DNA of 10,801 nucleotides from JACJWR01 sp044326505 (GCA_044326505.1 JBIRBF010000089.1:1-10801); one strand, 5' to 3'. Positions 1-5,956 are shown, counted from the stretch's first letter. Numbers and translations: made by a program. The notes: generated from the sequence alone by a model not told the origin.

Positions 1-861
1 ACCACCCACGTGGTGCCCGCCGTGGCGCGGCCGGCATACCTCGAACGCGCTTGGGAGCGCGTCCGGGAAGAGGTCGCGGCCGGGCACAAGGTCTACATAG
101 TCTGCCCGCGGATCACCGACGGGGAGGCGGAGGAGCAGGCTGTGGCGGCCGGCGATGGGGTGGGAGGCGCAGGCGAGGCGATCGAGTCCGCTGGCAACGG
201 CCGGTCGGCCGGCGCGCAGCCGGAGGCGATGTACCCGCCCAACGCCGTGGTGGACCTGCTGGCGTATCTGCGCGAGGGCCCGTTGGCCGGGTTGCGACTG
301 GGCATGATGCACGGCCGGCTCTCCGCGGCCGAGAAGGACGCTGCCATGGCGGCCTTCTCGGCTCCATCAGATGATCCGGGTGCCATCGACGTCCTCGTCT
401 CCACGACGGTGATCGAGGTGGGTGTGGACGTGGGCGCAGCCACCTTGATGGTGATCGTGGACGCCGATCGCTTCGGCGTATCGTCGTTGCACCAGTTGCG
501 CGGGCGGGTGGGCCGGGGATCGGACCCGGGCCTGTGCCTACTCGTTACGGCCGCCGAGCCCGACACGGCTCCGATCGAGCGCCTGGCGGCCGTGGCCGCC
601 ACCACCGACGGCTTCGAATTGAGCGAGATCGACCTGCGGGCGCGCAAGGAGGGCGACGTGCTGGGCGTCTCGCAGTCCGGCCGGGCGAATTCGCTGCGCC
701 TGCTGTCGGTGCTCGACGACGCCGCTGTGATCGAGCAGGCGAGGGAGGCCGCCGAGCGGCTGTTGGCGGCCGATCCCGACCTGGAGCAAGCGGCGGCGCT
801 GCGCTCGGCGCTCGACCGCCTGGCCGACAGCGACGCATCGGACTACCTGGACAAGGCGTGA
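1..861 (+). CDS. recG: ATP-dependent DNA helicase RecG, C-terminal part (5' end outside window)
   Basis: RecG is a superfamily 2 DNA helicase that remodels stalled replication forks and branched recombination intermediates. Only the last 286 residues are here; the frame is open from base 1, so the start lies upstream. Visible are the second helicase domain, with the HGRLS stretch near residue 102, motif V (STTVIEVGVDV, from residue 134) and motif VI (QLRGRVGRG, residues 165-173). The RecG translocation motif follows (DLRARKEGDVLG, then QSG), and then a short helical C-terminal tail. Between the VCPRIT strand and the next helix is a loop of about 40 residues rich in Ala, Gly and Glu. Actinobacterial RecG proteins commonly carry a low-complexity insertion here, so I read it as lineage-typical. 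The stop overlaps the rsmD start by four bases, which implies translational coupling. UvrB/Mfd-type helicases share motifs V and VI, but the RecG tail motif argues against them. Confidence 0.95.
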   Translation, partial: TTHVVPAVARPAYLERAWERVREEVAAGHKVYIVCPRITDGEAEEQAVAAGDGVGGAGEAIESAGNGRSAGAQPEAMYPPNAVVDLLAYLREGPLAGLRLGMMHGRLSAAEKDAAMAAFSAPSDDPGAIDVLVSTTVIEVGVDVGAATLMVIVDADRFGVSSLHQLRGRVGRGSDPGLCLLVTAAEPDTAPIERLAAVAATTDGFELSEIDLRARKEGDVLGVSQSGRANSLRLLSVLDDAAVIEQAREAAERLLAADPDLEQAAALRSALDRLADSDASDYLDKA

Positions 862-1478
862 CCAGGATCGTCGCCGGCGTGGCTCGCGGCAGGCTGCTCG
901 CGGTCCCGCCGGGCAAGGGGACCCGACCGACTTCGGATCGAGTGCGAGAGGCCGTGTTCTCGGCGCTTGGGCACCGCCTCGCGGGCGATTGGTCGGACAC
1001 GGCCGTCCTGGACTGTTTCGCCGGCAGCGGCGCGATGGCGCTGGAGGCGGTGTCGCGAGGGGCGCCAGCGGCGCTGCTCGTCGAGCGCGACAAACGCGCC
1101 GCGGCCGTCGCGCGGCGCAACGTCGACATCGTGGCGAGCGGCGTCGCCGGCGACGCGCAGGGGACGGTCCAGGCGGTGCCGCAGATCCGGGTCGCCACGC
1201 TGGACGCATGGCGGCTCGGGGAGCGCCCCGTCGTTGCGCCCTGGCTGCCGGCCGTGGGGCTGCTCGTCCTCGATCCGCCGTATGCCGACTCCGACACCCA
1301 GCTCGCTGGTCTGCTGGCGCACCTCGTGGCCGGCGACTGGCTCGGCCCCGGGGCAGTGGCGGTGGTCGAACGGTCCGCGCGGAGTGCCTTCGCGTGGCCC
1401 GCTGGTTGGGTGCCCGACACGCAGCGCCGATACGGCGACACGCAGATATTCCTAGGTTTCCTGGCAAAGTCCGGTTAA
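858..1478 (+). CDS. rsmD: 16S rRNA (guanine(966)-N2)-methyltransferase RsmD
   Basis: RsmD uses S-adenosylmethionine to methylate N2 of G966 in 16S rRNA during small-subunit assembly. The 206-residue product opens with the family pattern RIVAGVARGRLL, then TRPTSDRVREAVFSAL. It has the SAM-binding motif I (VLDCFAGSGAMALEA, residues 50-64) and the catalytic DPPY motif at residues 139-142, which is typical of exocyclic-amine N-methyltransferases. The length is close to that of other RsmD proteins. I chose the GTG at 858 because it overlaps the recG stop in a GTGA junction and places the conserved TRIVAG at the extreme N-terminus; the same frame stays open upstream inside recG but has no family similarity there. 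The recG-rsmD-coaD order is also seen, more loosely spaced, in mycobacteria. Confidence 0.94.
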   Translation: MTRIVAGVARGRLLAVPPGKGTRPTSDRVREAVFSALGHRLAGDWSDTAVLDCFAGSGAMALEAVSRGAPAALLVERDKRAAAVARRNVDIVASGVAGDAQGTVQAVPQIRVATLDAWRLGERPVVAPWLPAVGLLVLDPPYADSDTQLAGLLAHLVAGDWLGPGAVAVVERSARSAFAWPAGWVPDTQRRYGDTQIFLGFLAKSG

Positions 1479-1486
1479 CTGGTGTC

Positions 1487-1502
1487 TCCGTGACAGCACG
1501 GA
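1487..1502 (+). other. Small hairpin between rsmD and coaD
   Basis: A 6-bp inverted repeat (TCCGTG and CACGGA) around a 4-base loop lies nine bases after the rsmD stop. It has no T-tract, so it is a poor intrinsic terminator. It covers the in-frame GTG at 1490 that could be taken as an alternative coaD start, which slightly favours the downstream ATG. Function is unknown and chance is possible at this GC content. Confidence 0.25.
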
Positions 1503-1540
1503 ACCTCGGCACCGCCGATGGCCAACGCGCGAGGAGCGAC

Positions 1541-2032
1541 ATGCGACGAGCTGTATGCCCGGGCTCGTTCGACCCGGTCACCAACGGCCACCTGGACATC
1601 ATCGCCCGCGCATCGGAGTTGTTCGACGAGGTCATCGTCGCCGTGTTGGTGAACCCCAACAAGCAGGGCCTGTTCAGCATCCCCGAGCGCATCGAGATCC
1701 TGGAAGCAGTCACGAAGGACCTGGACAACGTGGTTGTGGGGGACTTTCGCGGACTGCTCGTGGATTTCTGCCGCGACAACGGAATCAAGTCGATCGTGAA
1801 GGGCCTGCGCGCCGTCAGCGACTTCGACTACGAGTTGCAGATGGCCCAGATGAATCGGCGGCTGGCTGGCGTCGATACGGTCTTCATGTCGACGAACCCG
1901 CTCTATTCGTTCCTCTCGTCGAGTCTGATCAAGGACGTTGCCACTCATGGCGGCGACGTCACGGGACTGGTTCCGGACCTGGTCGTGGCCCGGCTGAACG
2001 AGCAGATCCCGCCGCGGAAGGCGCAGGCCTGA
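1541..2032 (+). CDS. coaD: Pantetheine-phosphate adenylyltransferase (PPAT)
   Basis: CoaD transfers AMP from ATP to 4'-phosphopantetheine to make dephospho-CoA, the penultimate step of coenzyme A synthesis, in the cytosol. The 163-residue product matches the family throughout. It has CPGSFDPVTNGH at residues 6-17, with the nucleotidyltransferase T/HxGH signature ending at His17. Lys41 and Arg90 (in VKGLR) are in the usual substrate-contact positions, followed by DFDYELQMAQMN and the C-terminal YSFLSSSLIKDVA (SSS at 126-128, Lys131). The ATG at 1541 is preceded by GAGGAG at 1531-1536 and puts the first beta strand at the N-terminus as in other PPATs. An in-frame GTG at 1490 would add 17 unrelated residues and lacks support. 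It is followed after two bases by the next gene, so the two are probably cotranscribed. Confidence 0.97.
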   Translation: MRRAVCPGSFDPVTNGHLDIIARASELFDEVIVAVLVNPNKQGLFSIPERIEILEAVTKDLDNVVVGDFRGLLVDFCRDNGIKSIVKGLRAVSDFDYELQMAQMNRRLAGVDTVFMSTNPLYSFLSSSLIKDVATHGGDVTGLVPDLVVARLNEQIPPRKAQA

Positions 2033-2034
2033 GG

Positions 2035-2832
2035 ATGGAGATCATCGATCGGCTCGACGACGTGGCCGACCTGGTGGAGACCGCCAAGGCCCTGCCCCTG
2101 TCGCAGTCGTGCATGATTCCGCGGGCTGAGCTCCTGGACCTGATCGAGGATGCGAGGGCGTCGCTGCCGGAGAGTCTGCAGCAAGCCGAGCAGATTCTGA
2201 TCCGGCGCGATCAGATCGTGTCCGACGCGCAGGACCAGGCCGAGCGGATGGTCTCCGAGGCTGAGCGCAATGCTGCAGCGTTGATGTCCGCCGCCGAGGA
2301 TCAGGCGACCAACGTCGCGGACTCCGCCGGCCGGCACGCGCAGGCCACCCTCGAGACCGCGCGCACCGATGCCGACACCATCGTGGCCGATGCTCAGGAT
2401 CGCGCCGTGCGCACCGTTGCCGATGCCGAGGACCACGCCGACCGGCTCGTGAGCGATGCCGAGGACCGCGCCCAGCGCATGGTGGCCAGTCACACCATCG
2501 TCACCACGGCCAAGGACGAGGCGATGGGGATCGTCTCGGAAGCTCGCGGCAAGGCCGAGATGATCCTCAACCACGCGAAGCGGCGCGCGGCAGCGTTGCT
2601 GGGCGGCGCCGAGAAGGCCGCCTCGGCGGCGCTCGAGGAGTTGCGGGCGGGATCTGCCGAACTTGCCGTGGCGGTCGAGCCGGTCGTGGTCGACCTGGGG
2701 ATGGAGTCCAGCTACGCACGCCGCGAGAGTGGTCGTGCGCCCCGATCGACCCGGGCCGCGGCCGGCGCCGACGACTTCTTCGATCTGGAGGCCCTCGGCG
2801 GACTCGACGGCGCTCCGGGTGGTTACCGCTGA
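2035..2832 (+). CDS. DivIVA-like hendecad coiled-coil protein (Rv2927c family)
   Basis: This 265-residue protein is cytosolic, with no signal peptide or membrane segment. Residues 1-60 (LDDVADLVETAKALPLSQSC, then IPRAELLDLIEDARASLPESL) resemble the conserved N-terminal region of the mycobacterial Rv2927c family, which is often annotated as DivIVA-like or, wrongly, as ATP synthase subunit B. Residues 63-200 are a long helix made of twelve 11-residue repeats, interrupted once by six residues (151-156). Every repeat has Ala at positions 3 and 7 and usually an aliphatic residue at position 11. The tail is low in complexity and ends in an acidic patch (ADDFFDLEALGG) that could bind a partner. The start at 2035 is two bases after coaD, in the context TGAGGATGG. 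The exact role is unknown; a scaffold in polar growth or septation is inferred only from family resemblance. Confidence 0.85.
   Translation: MEIIDRLDDVADLVETAKALPLSQSCMIPRAELLDLIEDARASLPESLQQAEQILIRRDQIVSDAQDQAERMVSEAERNAAALMSAAEDQATNVADSAGRHAQATLETARTDADTIVADAQDRAVRTVADAEDHADRLVSDAEDRAQRMVASHTIVTTAKDEAMGIVSEARGKAEMILNHAKRRAAALLGGAEKAASAALEELRAGSAELAVAVEPVVVDLGMESSYARRESGRAPRSTRAAAGADDFFDLEALGGLDGAPGGYR
2221..2634 (+). repeat. Twelve hendecad (11-residue, 33-bp) coding repeats
   Basis: Codons 63-200 of the coiled-coil gene form eleven-residue units in register: eight in a row (2221-2484), an 18-base spacer encoding ASHTIV, then four more (2503-2634). Ala occupies positions 3 and 7 in all twelve. 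Units six to eight (ADAQDRAVRTV, ADAEDHADRLV, SDAEDRAQRMV; bases 2386-2484) are also similar in DNA sequence, which suggests fairly recent tandem duplication. Hendecad periodicity predicts a nearly straight or slightly right-handed coiled coil rather than a heptad one. Confidence 0.85.
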
Positions 2833-2845
2833 TCGAGCGGCACCC

Positions 2846-2851
2846 TAGAAT
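2846..2851 (+). promoter_or_regulatory. Likely -10 box of a leaderless promoter for the DUF177 gene
   Basis: TAGAAT fits the actinobacterial TANNNT -10 pattern and sits six bases before the ATG at 2858, so the predicted transcription start falls on or next to the A of the start codon. No Shine-Dalgarno sequence precedes the ATG. The -35 region 17 bases upstream (TTACCG at 2823-2828) is weak. Leaderless mRNAs with this spacing are common in Actinobacteria. Confidence 0.6.
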
Positions 2852-2857
2852 CGCGGC

Positions 2858-3424
2858 ATGAAGGATCCAGCCGACCCCTACGTGCTCGACGTCCACGACT
2901 TCCGCCGCGCCGGTGACTCCCGGCGGGTGGAACGCGTCGTGCCTGCGCCGGCGGAGTTGGGCAACCCGGTGATCACTGTGCCGCCGGATTCTCAGGTTGA
3001 CCTCGACTTGCTCCTCGAGAGCGTTGTCGAGGGTGTCCTGGTGGACGGTGCCGTGCGCTATCGGGCGGTGGGGGAGTGCAGCCGCTGCCTCGAGCCGCTG
3101 GCCGAACAGCGCGAGGCGCCGGTGTCGCAGCTGTACCTGTGGGAACCGGCCGAGCAGGGCGAGGACGATGATCTGCTGCCTGTGATCACGCGTGAAGGCC
3201 TGCTCGACCTCGAACCCGAGGTGCGCGACGCCATCGTTCTCGACCTGCCGCTGGCCCCGGTATGCCGCGAGGACTGCCCCGGCCTCTGCGCGGAATGCGG
3301 CATTCGGCTGGCAGACGACCCGCAGCATGGCCACGAGCAGACGGATCCGAGGTGGGCCGGCCTCGCAGGCGTGTTGGACGAGCCCGGTGACTCGGCCGAC
3401 TCGCCCGGATCCGCTGAGGCCTAG
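2858..3424 (+). CDS. DUF177 / YceD family protein
   Basis: YceD-family (DUF177) proteins are encoded next to rpmF in many bacteria and are linked to large-subunit rRNA accumulation; the biochemical activity is not settled. The 188-residue product starts with YVLDVHDFRRAGDSR and carries the family core GECSRCLEPL, with Cys74 and Cys77. A second cluster follows, CREDCPGLCAECG (Cys126, 130, 134, 137). The CxxC pair plus this cluster could bind zinc, as in other actinobacterial members. The C-terminus (WAGLAGVLD followed by an acidic Ser/Pro/Asp tail) is normal for the family. The ATG at 2858 is supported by the leaderless promoter spacing and by family alignment. The mycobacterial counterpart, Rv2926c, also lies between the coiled-coil gene and rnc. 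Confidence 0.9.
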   Translation: MKDPADPYVLDVHDFRRAGDSRRVERVVPAPAELGNPVITVPPDSQVDLDLLLESVVEGVLVDGAVRYRAVGECSRCLEPLAEQREAPVSQLYLWEPAEQGEDDDLLPVITREGLLDLEPEVRDAIVLDLPLAPVCREDCPGLCAECGIRLADDPQHGHEQTDPRWAGLAGVLDEPGDSADSPGSAEA

Positions 3425-3454
3425 GGCGACGCCGCGCCAGCACGGTCCATGGGT

Positions 3455-3460
3455 CATACT
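3455..3460 (+). promoter_or_regulatory. Possible -10 box for rpmF
   Basis: CATACT matches four of six positions of TATAAT and is the most promoter-like hexamer between the DUF177 gene and rpmF. If used, transcription would start near 3467 and give an untranslated leader of about 100 bases containing the two hairpins at 3482-3522. No convincing -35 is seen at 16-19 bases, so confidence is low. Confidence 0.3.
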
Positions 3461-3481
3461 TGGCCCAGGTGTCTATGTGCG

Positions 3482-3522
3482 CCGCGGGCCGTCGTGCCCG
3501 CGGGGAGCCTGCACCGGCTCCC
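3482..3522 (+). promoter_or_regulatory. Two adjoining hairpins in the rpmF leader
   Basis: The first hairpin has a perfect 8-bp stem (CCGCGGGC, 3482-3489, with GCCCGCGG, 3496-3503) and a 6-base loop. The second has a perfect 7-bp stem (GGGAGCC, 3503-3509, with GGCTCCC, 3516-3522) and a 6-base loop. They share base 3503, so they either stack or compete at that position. There is no T-tract. They could terminate the upstream transcript, protect the mRNA from 5' decay, or regulate rpmF as a ribosomal-protein leader. I do not recognise a known riboswitch or leader family. Confidence 0.45.
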
Positions 3523-3568
3523 GACGCGCGCCAGCACAGACCGCATGATCGTGACGAGAGGACTTATC

Positions 3569-3742
3569 GTGGCCGTTCCCAAGCGAAAGATGTCGCGCAG
3601 CAACACCCGTTCGCGTCGCTCGCAGTGGAAGACGAGCGCGCCGACGCTGGTGGCGTGCGAGCGCTGCAAGGCCCCGAAGCTTCCGCACACGGCCTGCCCG
3701 GAGTGCGGGACTTACGCGAAGCGCCAGGTCCTCGACGTCTGA
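3569..3742 (+). CDS. rpmF: 50S ribosomal protein L32 (zinc-binding form)
   Basis: L32 is a small protein of the large ribosomal subunit. The 57-residue product begins AVPKRKMSRSNTRSRRSQWK, the classic basic L32 N-terminus, and keeps both CxxC pairs of the zinc ribbon (Cys30/Cys33 and Cys43/Cys46). It is therefore the zinc-dependent (C+) form, not the cysteine-free version used by some actinobacteria under zinc limitation. The GTG at 3569 is supported by the fixed AVPKRK start and by the purine-rich ribosome binding site GAGAGGA about eight bases upstream. Longer readings from an upstream ATG in the same frame would add residues absent from L32. It is followed after seven bases by the carrier-protein-like gene. 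Confidence 0.97.
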   Translation: MAVPKRKMSRSNTRSRRSQWKTSAPTLVACERCKAPKLPHTACPECGTYAKRQVLDV

Positions 3743-3749
3743 TCCGCGC

Positions 3750-4049
3750 ATGCCGGGGCGGACGGCGGTCGAATCAGAGGTTGCCCGAGCAATCGGACGG
3801 GTATTGGACGTCGACCCTGGGGTCGTGCGCCACGACACCCCGCTGGCCGATCTCGGGGCGGATGCGGTCGCGCTGCTCGCGATCGTCGACGCGCTGCGGC
3901 AGTCAGGTGTATCTGTGGCGGTGGACTCATCGGATGTCGCCGACGCGGTGCGGGGCGCGCGCACGGCCGGCGAGTTGATGAACGCCGTTGAGGCGTCGGC
4001 GAGCGCGTCGACCATCGAGTCCGGCGATTCCGCCGAGGTATCGGCTTGA
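3750..4049 (+). CDS. Acyl-carrier-protein-like protein lacking the phosphopantetheine serine
   Basis: The 99-residue product aligns along its length with acyl carrier proteins. VARAIGRVLDVDPGVV corresponds to helix I, DTPLADLGAD to the loop before helix II, and AVALLAIVDALRQSGVSV to helix II and the following loop. TAGELMNAVEA matches the last helix, and a Ser/Ala/Glu-rich tail follows. In true ACPs the motif is GADSL and the serine carries 4'-phosphopantetheine; here it reads GADAV, with Ala39 encoded by GCG at 3864-3866. The acidic residues that normally follow on helix II, used for enzyme docking, are replaced by Ala and Leu. It therefore should not carry acyl groups by the usual chemistry. 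The position just before rnc is where acpP lies in Bacillus. There is no clear Shine-Dalgarno, so translation probably depends on coupling to rpmF. It could be a structural or regulatory relic; calling it a pseudogene would be premature because the frame is intact. Confidence 0.75.
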   Translation: MPGRTAVESEVARAIGRVLDVDPGVVRHDTPLADLGADAVALLAIVDALRQSGVSVAVDSSDVADAVRGARTAGELMNAVEASASASTIESGDSAEVSA

Positions 4050-4807
4050 GCCCGCGCCGCAAACGCCAGAACCACACTGGGGATTCCCGCGCCGACGTGC
4101 AGGCGATGATGGCTGCACGAACGGAGGCGCTGGCCGACCTCGGCGCGGCGATGGGGGTGCAGGTCGCTCCTGATCTGCTCGACACCGCACTGACCCACAG
4201 GTCCTACGCCATTGAGAACGAGGGTTCCGCCGACTACGAGCGATTGGAGTTGCTCGGCGACTCCGTGCTTGGCTTCGTCGTCACTGCCGAATTGTTCGCC
4301 CGCCATCAGGATGCGCCTGAGCGGTCGCTGGCGCGCATGCGTCAGGCGGTTGTGTGCACCTCGGCGCTAGCCGAAGTCGGCCGGACCTTGGGCGTGGGGT
4401 CGTGCCTTCGCCTCGGACATGGCGAACGGCGTACCGGGGGTGCGGAGAAGTCGGGGATCCTCGCTGATGCGGTGGAGGCGATTATCGCGGCCATCTACCT
4501 GGACCTCGGTCCAGACGATGTGCGCCGCTTCGTGCTCGGGGCGTTCGCCCCGCTGATGGACCGGGCCGCCGAGCTGGGTCCGGGGCTGGACTGGAAGTCG
4601 AGCCTGCAGGAGCGGGCCGGCGAGCTGGGCCTGCCGCCGCCGCGCTACGAGGTGTCTGCCGACGGTCCGGACAACGAGCGCGTGTTCGATGCCGTCGTCT
4701 GGCTGGGCGATGAGCCCCTCGGGCGCGGTACCGGCAGCAACAAGAAGACGGCCGAGGTGGGGGCCGCTGCGCAGGCCTACGAGTCGCTCGCCGACCGCGC
4801 GATCTGA
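4046..4807 (+). CDS. rnc: Ribonuclease III
   Basis: RNase III cleaves double-stranded RNA, mainly to release 16S and 23S precursors and to process some mRNAs. The 253-residue product has the nuclease domain at about residues 35-170, with the signature YERLELLGDSVLGF. The magnesium-binding acidic residues are present: Glu68 and Asp72 in the signature, and Asp141 and Glu144 in ILADAVEAIIAAIYLD. A double-stranded-RNA-binding domain occupies about 182-250 (DWKSSLQERAGELGL, then GTGSNKKTAEVGAAAQAY). I chose the TTG at 4046 because it overlaps the previous stop as TTGA and has GAGG at 4035-4038. The tandem ATG codons at 4106 and 4109 are a credible alternative giving about 233 residues; the first 20 residues are basic, polar and not conserved. 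The stop overlaps mutM by one base. Confidence 0.95.
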   Translation: MSPRRKRQNHTGDSRADVQAMMAARTEALADLGAAMGVQVAPDLLDTALTHRSYAIENEGSADYERLELLGDSVLGFVVTAELFARHQDAPERSLARMRQAVVCTSALAEVGRTLGVGSCLRLGHGERRTGGAEKSGILADAVEAIIAAIYLDLGPDDVRRFVLGAFAPLMDRAAELGPGLDWKSSLQERAGELGLPPPRYEVSADGPDNERVFDAVVWLGDEPLGRGTGSNKKTAEVGAAAQAYESLADRAI

Positions 4808-5694
4808 TGCCCGAGCTGCCTGAGGTCGAGGTGGTGCGCGGCGGACTGGAGCGCTGGGTGGTGGGGCGGACCGTCGGGTCGGTGGATGTAGCCGGCCACA
4901 GAACTGTCCGGCGTCACGAAGGCGGCCCGGCCGACTTCGTCGGTAGGATCGCTGGCCGCACCATCCTTGCCGCCCAGCGCCGCGGCAAGTTCCTGTGGCT
5001 TCCGCTGGGTGAGGCGGATCAGTGCTCCGAGGAGAGCGACGAGGCGCTGGTCGCCCACCTCGGGATGAGCGGGCAGCTGGTGCTGCCGCCGAACGAGGCG
5101 CCTGCTGAGGTGCACCTGCGGGCTCGGATCACGTTCGCCGATGAGGGTCGCGCCCTGCGGTTCGTCGACCAGCGGACCTTCGGCTGGCTGGCAGTGGAGT
5201 CGCTGGTCCGCGGTGCCGGCGATCGGCTGGTCCCCACCTCTGTGGCGGCCATTGCGGCCGATCCGATGGAGGAGTCCTTCGACGTGGGCGCCGTGGGGCG
5301 TGCGCTGCGTCGTCGGCGGCAGCCGGTCAAGGCGGCGCTGCTCGACCAGCAGCTGGTGTCCGGCATCGGCAACATCTATGCCGACGAAGCCCTGTGGCGG
5401 GTGCGGCGCAACTGGGCGACGCCGTCTGACCGTCTGCGCCAGGCCGACGCCGTCGCAGTTCTGGGCGCGGCGACCGAGGTGATGACTGAGGCGCTGGCCG
5501 CTGGCGGTACCAGCTTCGACAGCCTCTATGTGAACGTCAACGGCAGCAGCGGCTACTTCGCCCGCAGCCTGCGCGCGTACGGCCGCGAGGGGCAGCCTTG
5601 CGACCGCTGCGGCGCGCCTATCGTGCGGGAGCACTTCGGCAATCGTTCGTCCTTTCGGTGCCCGCAGTGCCAGCGCCGCCCGCGTCGGGTGTGA
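4807..5694 (+). CDS. mutM: Formamidopyrimidine-DNA glycosylase (Fpg/MutM)
   Basis: MutM removes 8-oxoguanine and formamidopyrimidines and nicks the strand by beta/delta elimination, starting base-excision repair. The 295-residue product begins PELPEVEVVRGGL, so after Met removal the catalytic Pro is N-terminal, with the conserved Glu next to it. Lys61 (RGKFLW) is the conserved DNA-phosphate contact. VSGIGNIYADEALWR (Asn189) is the helix-two-turn-helix. The C-terminal zinc finger has Cys265, Cys268, Cys285 and Cys288, with Arg280 in the finger loop; this complete finger separates it from zincless Nei-like relatives. Residues 67-80 are a polar, acidic insertion of moderate length. The ATG at 4807 shares its A with the rnc stop (TGATG), so expression is probably coupled to rnc; PELPEVE fixes the start. 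Confidence 0.97.
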   Translation: MPELPEVEVVRGGLERWVVGRTVGSVDVAGHRTVRRHEGGPADFVGRIAGRTILAAQRRGKFLWLPLGEADQCSEESDEALVAHLGMSGQLVLPPNEAPAEVHLRARITFADEGRALRFVDQRTFGWLAVESLVRGAGDRLVPTSVAAIAADPMEESFDVGAVGRALRRRRQPVKAALLDQQLVSGIGNIYADEALWRVRRNWATPSDRLRQADAVAVLGAATEVMTEALAAGGTSFDSLYVNVNGSSGYFARSLRAYGREGQPCDRCGAPIVREHFGNRSSFRCPQCQRRPRRV

Positions 5695-5700
5695 CGGGCG
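5677..5700 (+). terminator. Bulged stem-loop at the mutM stop
   Basis: Bases 5677-5686 pair with 5693-5700 through eight base pairs interrupted by a two-base bulge (5682-5683), with a 6-base loop containing part of the mutM stop codon. It is GC-rich but not followed by a T-tract. Because a promoter-like segment for the next gene follows shortly after, it may mark the end of the rnc-mutM transcript, but the evidence is weak. Confidence 0.25.
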
Positions 5701-5729
5701 TCGCATGTCGGAATGTTGTATCGGACGGA

Positions 5730-5735
5730 TATATT
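5730..5735 (+). promoter_or_regulatory. Likely -10 box upstream of the small coiled-coil gene
   Basis: TATATT lies in a short AT-rich island (about 5712-5735) that stands out from the GC-rich surroundings and matches TATAAT in five of six positions. Transcription would start near 5742 and give a leader of about 30 bases with AAGGAG at 5763-5768. A recognisable -35 at normal spacing is not evident; TTGTAT at 5716-5721 is too close. Confidence 0.5.
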
Positions 5736-5772
5736 GGGGTGAGTAGTTCCGCCCCCACGTCCAAGGAGTCCG

Positions 5773-5955
5773 ATGGCCCGCGTCCTCTACACCGCCGATG
5801 CCGATCCGGCAGTTGCCGCGGCTCAGCTCGCCTCCCTGCGCGGCCGCGTGCGGGAGTTGGAGGCCGAGGTGGAGCAGCTGCGCGCCGAACTCCTGGCCCG
5901 CCACCTGGACCAGGAGCTGCGCCTCGTGGCGGTCGCCCCGGCCGTCGTCGGCTGA
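5773..5955 (+). CDS. Small leucine-zipper protein of unknown function
   Basis: I do not recognise this 60-residue product as a named family. Its core is a canonical heptad coiled coil with hydrophobic a/d positions at Leu19, Leu22, Val26, Leu29, Val33, Leu36 and Leu40, in the stretch LRGRVRELEAEVEQLRAELL. A non-helical N-terminus (ARVLYTADADP) precedes it and a short hydrophobic tail (LVAVAPAVVG) follows. It has no cysteine and no signal peptide, and most likely forms a homodimer or binds another coiled coil. The gene looks real: AAGGAG ends four bases before the ATG, a -10-like TATATT lies upstream, and the frame fits neatly between mutM and smc. Other actinobacteria often have acylphosphatase (acyP) in this interval; it is not related to that. 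A link to SMC is suggested only by position. Confidence 0.7.
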   Translation: MARVLYTADADPAVAAAQLASLRGRVRELEAEVEQLRAELLARHLDQELRLVAVAPAVVG

Positions 5956-5956
5956 A

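Noticed and set aside
120..240. Low-complexity insertion in RecG as a sign of a foreign or fused domain
   Set aside because: It is a short Ala/Gly/Glu loop at a place where actinobacterial RecG proteins commonly vary; flanking helicase motifs are intact and in frame.
1490..1540. Upstream in-frame GTG start for coaD
   Set aside because: It would add 17 residues not seen in PPATs, falls inside a small hairpin, and the ATG at 1541 has a good GAGGAG site and the conserved N-terminus.
2035..2832. ATP synthase F0 subunit B
   Set aside because: Automated annotation sometimes gives this name to such coiled coils, but there is no N-terminal membrane helix and no atp genes nearby; the N-terminal region fits the Rv2927c family instead.
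3535..3568. Zinc-uptake-repressor (Zur) operator before rpmF
   Set aside because: Zur controls the zinc-independent L32 form in some actinobacteria; this rpmF is the zinc-binding form, and the short CATGATCGTGA stretch here is not a convincing palindromic operator.
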